This document shows positions 57,784 to 64,000 of a DNA stretch of 64,000 bases, piece by piece. Numbering within the stretch: position 1 is the first letter of the stretch; every line of letters starts with the position of its first letter. This stretch comes from Pseudoxanthomonas beigongshangi (GTDB taxonomy: Bacteria; Pseudomonadota; Gammaproteobacteria; Xanthomonadales; Xanthomonadaceae): assembly GCF_016820515.1 (NCBI RefSeq), contig NZ_JADHDV010000010.1:94851-158850 (forward strand), written 5' to 3'. The position numbers were made by a program, and so were the translations under genes. The notes beneath the pieces are model-generated. The model made no database searches, was not told the DNA's origin, and worked only from the letters and a program-made list of their open reading frames with translations.

Positions 57784-58434
57784 TCAGGCCGACAGCTTGG
57801 ACTTCTTGGGCAGGTGGGCCTTCAGGAAGGCCATCTGGTCGGCCAGGATGTTGCGGTTGGACAGGATCAGGTGCTCGATCCAGCTGGGCCGGTAGGGCAC
57901 CGCCAGCAACGGCATGTGGGCCTGCTGCGGGGTGCGGTTGCTCTTGCGCGAGTTGCAGTGGAAGCACGCGGTGACCACGTTCTCCCAGGTGTCGCGCCCG
58001 CCCTTGGACAGCGGCAGCACGTGATCGCGGGTCAAATGCTGGCGGCTGAAATCCTGGCCGCAGTACAGGCACAGATAGGCATCGCGCGCGAACAACGCGG
58101 TATTGGTCAGCGTCGGCGTGGGCGAGAGCGCGTGTGCACGGGCATGCCCGCGGGAAGCGACGATGGGGTGCAGCTCGATGACGCTCTGTTCGCCGGTCAT
58201 GCGGCTGGTGCCGCCATGTACCCGCAGGCAGGGCTCGCCGAGCGTCCAGGCCACCGCGCCGCGCGCGTACAGGCAGGTCGCGTCCTGCCAGTTGATCCAG
58301 TCCAGCACGCGGCCATGCGCGTCGAGCGACAGCAGGCGCGGAGTGAAGCGGGAGGGGGATTGCGGAGCAATGACCGCCGGGCCGGATGCGCTGCCGGTGT
58401 CGACCAGGTGAAGCTGAGCTGTGTCTGCTTCCAT
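57784..58434 (-). CDS. HNH endonuclease
   Basis: This 216-residue protein's C-terminal half is an HNH domain. Zinc ligands are Cys122 and Cys125 (LCLYCG) and Cys157 and Cys160 (CFHCNSRKSNRTP). The active-site Asp137-His138 (LTRDHVLPLSKGG), Asn152 and Asn161 follow the pattern. The N-terminal 110 residues contain SLDAHGRVLDWINWQDA, a recurrent arrangement in chromosomal HNH proteins of this type. No toxin, restriction or phage gene is adjacent. The function is unknown; a housekeeping DNA-repair role is possible. Confidence 0.88.
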   Translation of the reverse strand: MEADTAQLHLVDTGSASGPAVIAPQSPSRFTPRLLSLDAHGRVLDWINWQDATCLYARGAVAWTLGEPCLRVHGGTSRMTGEQSVIELHPIVASRGHARAHALSPTPTLTNTALFARDAYLCLYCGQDFSRQHLTRDHVLPLSKGGRDTWENVVTACFHCNSRKSNRTPQQAHMPLLAVPYRPSWIEHLILSNRNILADQMAFLKAHLPKKSKLSA

Positions 58435-58580
58435 GGGGAATCAGGTTATACCTGATTGATGACAATTTGGATAGCGCCGCTTTGGCAATGCCGGTGGCTA
58501 TCGACCGGCAACCGCCGCCGGCACCGCGAATGCATGGGCATTCCCACCCTTGGTCCGGGTGGGAATGCCGCTGTCGAGTC

Positions 58581-60371
58581 TCATTCGCCGAACCGTTCCG
58601 CGGCCATCGCCATCAGCGGCGAAGCGCCGGAGCCGATCGCGGCGGCGTGGGCGAGGGTACGCGGCAGGATGCGGGCGAAGTAGAACCGCGCCGTTTCCCG
58701 CTTGGATTGCTTGAACGCCTCGGACTGGGACGAGGCTTCCGCGGTCGCCACGCTGCGCGCCCACCAGTAAGCCAGGGTGACGTAGCCGGAATAGAACAGG
58801 TAGTCATGGCTGGCGGCACCGATCTCTTCCGGATCCTGGCTGGCGCGCTGCAGGATGTCGCGGGTCAGCACGGCCCATTCGCTGGTCTTTTCGCGAAGCG
58901 GCGCGATGAATTCGGCGATGGCCGCGTTGCCTTCGTGCTCGCGCAGGAACGCCTCGATCTCGGCCAGGAAAATCTTCAGTCCGGCCGCTTGCGTGGACGC
59001 GGTCTTGCGTCCCATCAGATCCAGTGCCTGGATGCCGGTGGTGCCTTCATACAGCGTGGTGATGCGCGCATCGCGCGCAAGTTGTTCCATGCCGTGTTCG
59101 TGGATATAGCCGTGGCCGCCGAAGCACTGCAGTGCGTGGTAGGTGTTCTCGATGCCCCACTCGGTCTGGCAGGCCTTGGAAATCGGGGTCAGGAAACTCA
59201 CCAGCGTGTCGGCGCGTTCGCGCTCTGCCGGATCCGGCGAATGGCTGGCGACGTCGATCAGCGTGCCGGCGTGCAGCGCAAGCAGCCGGCTGCCCTCCAC
59301 CAGCGACTTCACCGTCAGCAGCATGCGGCGCACATCGGGATGGACGATGATCGGATCGGCCGGCTTGTCGGGAAACTTCGGGCCGCTCAGTGCGCGCGTC
59401 TGCAACCGCTCGCGCGAGTAGCGCAGCGCGTTCTGGTAGGCGCGCTCGCTCAGTGCGATGCCCTGCAGGCCGACGCCCAGGCGCGCGGTGTTCATCATGG
59501 TGAACATCGCCTGCAGGCCCTTGTGCGGCTGGCCGACCAGGTAACCCTGCGCACCGTCGAAGTTCATCACGCAGGTGACCGAACCCTTGATGCCCATCTT
59601 GTGCTCGATGGAGCCGCAATGCAGCGCATTGCGCTCGCCAACCTTGCCGTCGCGATCGACCTTGAACTTCGGCGTCACGAACAGCGAGATGCCCTTCGCG
59701 CCCGCCGGTGCGTCGGGCAGTTTGGCCAGCACGAGGTGCACGATGTTGTCAGTTAGATCGTGTTCGCCGGCGGTGATGAAGATCTTGGTACCGGTGATCG
59801 CGTAACTGCCGTCGGCGTTGGGTTCGGCGCGGGTCTTCAGCAGACCCAGATCAGTGCCGCAATGGGGTTCGGTCAGGCACATGGTGCCGGTCCAGCGGCC
59901 TTCCACCAGCGGCTTGAGGAAGACCTCCTGCTGCCACGATTCGCCATGCTGCTTGAGCGCCTCGACCGCGCCGTGCGACAGCAACGGGAAATTGCCCCAG
60001 GCCAGGTTGGCGGCATTGACCATTTCGTTGAGCGGTACGCCCATCACGTGCGGAAGGCCCTGGCCACCGAAGTCCGGCGACGCGGTCAGGCCGGTCCAGC
60101 CGCCCTCGATGAACTGCTCGTACGCAGCCTTGAAGCCAGGCGGCGTGGTCACCGCCTGGGTGGCCTGGTCGTAGGTCGAACCGATCTCGTCGCCGACGCT
60201 GTTCAGCGGCGCCAGGACGGTTTCCGAAAAGCGGGCAGCTTCCTCCAGCACCGCGTCCAGGACGTCGCGGGTGGCGTCGGCGTAGCCGAGCCGGGCGAAC
60301 AGGGCTTCGGCGCCCAGCACGTCGTAAAGGGCGAAGCGGATGTCATTCAGGGGGGCGCGATAGGCACTCAT
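58581..60371 (-). CDS. Acyl-CoA dehydrogenase, DmdC-like subfamily
   Basis: This 596-residue flavoprotein has the acyl-CoA dehydrogenase core: GTMCLTEPHCGTDLGLLKTRA, GSYAITGTKIFITAGEHDL, and the catalytic base Glu442 in TLYEGTTGIQALD. The extra N-terminal region (SAYRAPLNDIRFALYDVLGAE) and C-terminal extension of about 140 residues are those of the 600-residue group that includes 3-methylmercaptopropionyl-CoA dehydrogenase. The substrate cannot be told; fatty acyl-CoA is most likely. ATG 60371 matches the family start. Confidence 0.93.
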   Translation of the reverse strand: MSAYRAPLNDIRFALYDVLGAEALFARLGYADATRDVLDAVLEEAARFSETVLAPLNSVGDEIGSTYDQATQAVTTPPGFKAAYEQFIEGGWTGLTASPDFGGQGLPHVMGVPLNEMVNAANLAWGNFPLLSHGAVEALKQHGESWQQEVFLKPLVEGRWTGTMCLTEPHCGTDLGLLKTRAEPNADGSYAITGTKIFITAGEHDLTDNIVHLVLAKLPDAPAGAKGISLFVTPKFKVDRDGKVGERNALHCGSIEHKMGIKGSVTCVMNFDGAQGYLVGQPHKGLQAMFTMMNTARLGVGLQGIALSERAYQNALRYSRERLQTRALSGPKFPDKPADPIIVHPDVRRMLLTVKSLVEGSRLLALHAGTLIDVASHSPDPAERERADTLVSFLTPISKACQTEWGIENTYHALQCFGGHGYIHEHGMEQLARDARITTLYEGTTGIQALDLMGRKTASTQAAGLKIFLAEIEAFLREHEGNAAIAEFIAPLREKTSEWAVLTRDILQRASQDPEEIGAASHDYLFYSGYVTLAYWWARSVATAEASSQSEAFKQSKRETARFYFARILPRTLAHAAAIGSGASPLMAMAAERFGE

Positions 60372-60486
60372 GGGGGATGTCGGGACGGCGGCCCGGGGGC
60401 CGGAAGCCTTCAGCATACTACGGCGTATGGCGGTGGCGGATGGCGCGCCGCAGCATGCCGCTGCCAGGGGCGGGGCCGGAAACGAC

Positions 60487-60508
60487 AACGGCCCCATGCG
60501 GGGCCGTT
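60487..60508 (-). terminator. Terminator of the LEA-type lipoprotein gene
   Basis: A 9-bp stem, AACGGCCCC/GGGGCCGTT, with a 4-base loop lies 22 bases downstream of the gene. On the minus strand GTCGTTTCC follows. Confidence 0.6.
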
Positions 60509-60530
60509 GCTGCAAACCGGAAGGCGAGGA

Positions 60531-61007
60531 TCAGCGCATGACGCCGTCCAGCCCGGGCACCGGATTGAGGGTGCTGCGACCGGTGATCTGGAAATCGCGC
60601 GGCTTGGCCTCCTCCGGCGTGGCATTGGCCGTTCCCTTCAGGCTGTAGGGCAGCGAACGCCGGCCAGCCAGCGCGTCGGCCAGCACCATCTTGGCTTCCG
60701 CGCTGGGCGTGAACGGCACCGTGACCACGTCCGCGGACTCCGGTCCGACCGACAACGCGGGACTGGATTCCAGGGTGCCGGCGTTGTGACCGTCCACTTC
60801 CACCGCCAGGCTGACCCGATCAAAACGCATCGGGATGCTGCTGTAGTTCTGCAGGCGCAGGTCCACCGACCAACTGCCGTTGGCCTTGACCGTCAACTGC
60901 TGGATGCTGGCCGCCGGTTCCGATACGCGCCGAACCGGACCGCCGCTGCACGCGGCCAGCAATGCCGTCGCCAGAAACACCACCGCCAAAAGACCACGCC
61001 GAATCAT
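60531..61007 (-). CDS. LEA type 2/WHy-domain lipoprotein
   Basis: This 158-residue outer- or inner-membrane lipoprotein has lipobox LLAAC (Cys20) after a hydrophobic signal. A beta-sandwich WHy domain (LEA_2) follows, including LRLQNYSSIPMRFDRVSLAVEVDG and VVTVPFTPSAEAKMVLADALAG. LEA_2 domains are linked to desiccation and stress in other organisms; the bacterial role is unclear. It has its own promoter region in the 324-base gap to the divergent RHS gene. Confidence 0.85.
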   Translation of the reverse strand: MIRRGLLAVVFLATALLAACSGGPVRRVSEPAASIQQLTVKANGSWSVDLRLQNYSSIPMRFDRVSLAVEVDGHNAGTLESSPALSVGPESADVVTVPFTPSAEAKMVLADALAGRRSLPYSLKGTANATPEEAKPRDFQITGRSTLNPVPGLDGVMR

Positions 61008-61331
61008 CCCGTCACTCCATGCCGAGTAGATGCGGATAGTACGCGTCGAGGGGCGGGGCTTCCAAGGGAACAGGAGTACGCGCTTTTCCGTGGTTGACCC
61101 GCGGATGGCGGAAGTTGCGAAAGAACAGCCGGGCCTCGTTCCGCCGCACGCGGCAGATTCAGACGAATCCTATTCATTCACGCCCCTTGGCGACGCCATC
61201 GTCGGGCTGCTGGTGATCGAGCGAAGTCTGTTCGGCCTTTCGTATCCCGCCCCCGGTGCCTGCCTGCGAGCCGGCTCCTGTCGCATGGAAGCGTACGGCC
61301 TCACCCGGCAGGTCCAATGGAGGGATAGGGA
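61008..61331. other. Intergenic region between the LEA lipoprotein and RHS genes
   Basis: This 324-base gap separates divergent genes and must contain both promoters. A 127-codon open frame beginning at 61030 crosses it, but its Cys/Arg-rich product resembles no family and it runs into the RHS coding region in another frame, so I do not count it as a gene. No repeat or clear promoter hexamers were seen. Confidence 0.5.
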
Positions 61332-63995
61332 ATGCGTGCAATACGAAGTGTGGGGATTGCGTCGATGCTGCTGCTTGCCTCGCTGTGGTCGGCCGGTGCG
61401 GGCGCCATCATGATGGCGGACAGGAGCAGGTGTCCAAATGGCGTACAGGGACCGAACGGCTGCCAGTCCGAGGCGCCCACGCCCAACACCCTGGAAACAA
61501 CCACCGTAATCGGGGTACGACCTCCGGCTTGGGAAGCCATCTACGATCGGTACATCTACGACAGTCTGTTCCGTGGGCAAACCGGTCCCCACAGGCGCGA
61601 TGATCTCCCGGAAACCCAGATGCCCGGAGAGCCTGTTGAGGCCGACGCAAAAGCGCCTCCCGGCCCCTGCGACGAAGCCGCCAAGGGAGCGGTCACCCTG
61701 GCGGGGGATCCGATCGACTATTCCAATGGCAACCTGCTCGAATTCGCCTATGACTTCACCACGGCGGGAGAAGTGCCGCTGTACCTGCAGCGCTCTTACA
61801 ACCGCTATTGGACCCACAAGGGGCTTTTTGGCTACAACTGGGTGAGCAACTTTGATCTGCGGTTGTCCAGGAGTGCCGACGGCAAGCGGATCACGCTGTC
61901 CAGGAACGATGCCACGATGCTTGGCTTTGCATACGCCGACAAGCCAATGGCAGGTTGGCATGCGGCCGGAACAAGCGCGTACATCCGCGCTGACGGCCGC
62001 GGCGGCTACATCTATCACGCGTCGGACAACAGCATCGAGACGTACAACAGCATCGGCCAGATCACCAGCCAGAAGAACTCGCGTGGTGTCGGCATCACCT
62101 TCGGCTACGTGGGCGGGTTGCTGACCACCGCGGCACACACCTCCGGCCGCGTCGTTCGATTCGGCTGGTCCAACGGACTGCTGACCAGTGTCATCGATCC
62201 GGCAGGGAACGTGTACCGCTACGGCTATCAGCGAAAGGCCGCCCAGGTCCAGCTCCTGAGCACCGCGACGTTGCCCGGAACGCCCGCCACGGTGATCGGC
62301 TATCACTATGAACAACCGGGAACGGGCCTTACCGGAAAATCGGTCAATGGCGAGCGCTTTGCGAACTTCACCTATGACAGCTACAGCCGCGCCACCAGTT
62401 CGATGCACGCCAATGGTGCGGAAAAGTACACGTTCTCGTACAGCTTCCCAGGGGCAGGGCAACTGAAGTCGGTGGTGACCAATCCCTTGGGCAAGAAGAC
62501 GACTTACCTCTTCAGGAACGGCAAGCTGTTATCCGCCACCGGACACCCTTCCGCGCACTGTCCCGGCACCTACCGCGAGATTACCTACGACAAATACGGA
62601 AACCGCGATCTGGTCACCGATTCCGCGGATGGAATCACCGACTACGACCACGACGAGAAAGGGCGCCTGACCCGCAAGATCGTCGGTGCGGGAACACCAC
62701 TGGCACAGGAGACCCGCTACAGCTGGGACGCCAACAACCGGAACACGCGTGTAGTGATGAGTGGAGTATCCCAGACCGACTACGTGTATCGTCCGGACGG
62801 CCTGATAGCGTCGATCTCGGTCCGTAATCTCTCCAGGCATGGCATTGCCGGCCAGACCCTGGTCACGCGATATGGCTATACGTTCCACCCCAATCGCATG
62901 TTGCACACGGTGGTGGAGGACGGGCCCGTGGCAGGTGCGGGTGATGCGATCACGCGGACGTTCGACCAATTCGGGAACCTGACCGGCATCGCCAACAGCC
63001 TCGGACACCGGACGACCTACGCAGCGCACAACGGGTTGGGGAAGCCGGGCCGCATCACCGGCGTAAATGGAGAGGTCACCGAGTACACCTACGACGCCCG
63101 TGGGCGGGTACTTGCGGTTAGGCAAACCACGGGCGGAATCATTCGTATCAGCCAACATACCTACGATCAGCGAGGCCGTCTCATCCGGACGCTGGATCCG
63201 GAAGGAACGGACACGACGTATCAGTACGATTCGTCCGATCGCCTCATCAAGGTTTCCCGGCCCACCGCGAATCCCGAATACCGGGCGCTGGGCGGAAACG
63301 CCAGGGAGTATCGCCTGCACGTCCACGACGCCGCCGGCAATATCGTCCGTACCGACGTCGGGATTGAATACAACGCGCCCAGACAGGGGACAGGTCGGGC
63401 AATCACGATTGTCTGTCGGCCCCGACGGCTGGATTGCGGCCCCGAACTGCCGGAACCATTGCTGCCGTCGAGGCCCGCCGTCCCTTCCACGCTGTTGCTG
63501 GCGCGCGAGCATACGGACTATGACGAACTGGGGCGGATTCGCGCCCGTCGGGGCAACAACGGGCAGATTGTCCGTTATGCCTACGACGCCAATGGCAAGC
63601 TGCGGACCATGACCGACGCGCTGGGGAGGACCACCACGCTGGCGCATGACGTACTGGGGCGGGTTGTCTCCGTGCGAGACGCGGCAGGTCACTGGACGCG
63701 CTTCGAGTACGACGGGGGCGGCCGCTTGAGCAGGATTGTGGATCCCAACCGGAACGCGACGACCTACGTGCATGACGGCCTGGGACAGTTGTGGGCGCAG
63801 CGCAGCCCGGATACCGGACTCAGCACGTTCGAGTACAACCCGAGCGGCCAACGTGTCCGGATGACCCGCAATGACGGTACGGTGACGACCTACGGCTACG
63901 ACGCCCTCGGACGTACCAGCCAGATAGCGGCAGGCGGGAGCATCCATCGGTTCGGTTATGACTGGTGCACACATGGACCGGCCAGCCTTTCGTAG
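61332..63995 (+). CDS. RHS-repeat secreted protein, apparent frameshift at the window edge
   Basis: The open part encodes 887 residues: a signal peptide (SVGIASMLLLASLWSAGAGA), a DUF6531-type entry (GDPIDYSNGNLLEFAYDF, LQRSYNRYW) and about 20 YD/RHS repeats such as YTYDARGRVLAVRQ and YDALGRTSQI. The frame stops at TAG 63993 within the consensus end of a repeat (YDWCTHGPASLS). In the next frame the same bases continue as GQPFVDI and stay open to the edge, which restores the usual CxxGxG pattern. So a one-base deletion near 63976 is likely, either a real mutation or an assembly error. RHS proteins form a shell around a toxic or adhesive C-terminus, which lies outside the window. AGGGATAGGG precedes the ATG. 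Confidence 0.82.
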   Translation: MRAIRSVGIASMLLLASLWSAGAGAIMMADRSRCPNGVQGPNGCQSEAPTPNTLETTTVIGVRPPAWEAIYDRYIYDSLFRGQTGPHRRDDLPETQMPGEPVEADAKAPPGPCDEAAKGAVTLAGDPIDYSNGNLLEFAYDFTTAGEVPLYLQRSYNRYWTHKGLFGYNWVSNFDLRLSRSADGKRITLSRNDATMLGFAYADKPMAGWHAAGTSAYIRADGRGGYIYHASDNSIETYNSIGQITSQKNSRGVGITFGYVGGLLTTAAHTSGRVVRFGWSNGLLTSVIDPAGNVYRYGYQRKAAQVQLLSTATLPGTPATVIGYHYEQPGTGLTGKSVNGERFANFTYDSYSRATSSMHANGAEKYTFSYSFPGAGQLKSVVTNPLGKKTTYLFRNGKLLSATGHPSAHCPGTYREITYDKYGNRDLVTDSADGITDYDHDEKGRLTRKIVGAGTPLAQETRYSWDANNRNTRVVMSGVSQTDYVYRPDGLIASISVRNLSRHGIAGQTLVTRYGYTFHPNRMLHTVVEDGPVAGAGDAITRTFDQFGNLTGIANSLGHRTTYAAHNGLGKPGRITGVNGEVTEYTYDARGRVLAVRQTTGGIIRISQHTYDQRGRLIRTLDPEGTDTTYQYDSSDRLIKVSRPTANPEYRALGGNAREYRLHVHDAAGNIVRTDVGIEYNAPRQGTGRAITIVCRPRRLDCGPELPEPLLPSRPAVPSTLLLAREHTDYDELGRIRARRGNNGQIVRYAYDANGKLRTMTDALGRTTTLAHDVLGRVVSVRDAAGHWTRFEYDGGGRLSRIVDPNRNATTYVHDGLGQLWAQRSPDTGLSTFEYNPSGQRVRMTRNDGTVTTYGYDALGRTSQIAAGGSIHRFGYDWCTHGPASLS

Positions 63996-64000
63996 ACATC

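Noticed and set aside
61030..61413. A 127-codon open frame between the LEA and RHS genes
   Set aside because: No ribosome site, Cys/Arg-rich tail, and it overlaps the RHS signal peptide in another frame.

Overview
The window is one contiguous stretch of a high-GC gammaproteobacterial chromosome. Gene content points to the Xanthomonadaceae/Lysobacteraceae (Lysobacter, Luteimonas, Thermomonas or a close relative). The indicators are an Oar-like TonB-dependent receptor with a carboxypeptidase-regulatory N-terminus, a GumN/TraB-type secreted protein, the pairs petABC-sspA-sspB and ihfA-merR, a fimT-pilV-pilW-pilX-pilY1-pilE minor pilin operon, and short palindromic intergenic repeats of the kind that litter these genomes. 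The genus is inferred from protein family resemblance and was not tested.

Layout. 1-502: edge-truncated secreted protein (minus). 685-2981: CstA-type pyruvate/peptide transporter and its YbdD-like partner. 3099-6312: CorA channel and a GH97 alpha-glucosidase. 6353-10561: phoH-ybeY-unknown-corC-DUF4105 block (minus), where the last slot, normally lnt, holds an Lnb_N-domain membrane protein. 10821-14557: self-contained TetR/HlyD/ABC efflux cassette (plus). 14664-17274: miaB and a secreted lytic transglycosylase. 17450-21464: cytochrome bc1 operon, then sspA and sspB. 21568-24750: DUF3301, nadC, Trm112-like (minus) and purEK (plus). 24830-27235: sodB, then grxD, a degenerate SDR and a MarC protein. 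27458-32229: Oar-like receptor and ppnN. 32211-39829: LytS/FimS-like kinase divergent from the minor pilin operon. 39985-41025: DUF1272 protein, tRNA-Asn and a second FimT-type pseudopilin. 41178-43193: uvrB. 43354-52130: tRNA-Val and the translation block thrS-infC-(lepB-like)-rpmI-rplT-pheS-pheT-ihfA-merR. 52216-55587: tRNA-Pro, cupin, GumN-like protein and TPR protein. 55697-61007: dxs, HNH nuclease, acyl-CoA dehydrogenase and LEA-type lipoprotein (minus). 61332-end: RHS-repeat protein whose frame breaks a few bases from the edge.

Most of the window is conserved housekeeping DNA. The observations I rate highest are: (i) an Lnb-type (DUF4105) protein in the lnt position of the phoH-ybeY-corC cluster; (ii) a FimS-like histidine kinase sharing an intergenic region with the minor pilin operon that this kinase class is known to control; (iii) repeats that supply the pheS stop codon and abut the pheT and thrS starts; (iv) infC apparently starting at ATC; (v) an SDR with two of its three catalytic residues replaced; (vi) a probable frameshift in the RHS gene. 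I found no CRISPR array, integrase, transposase or recognisable prophage.
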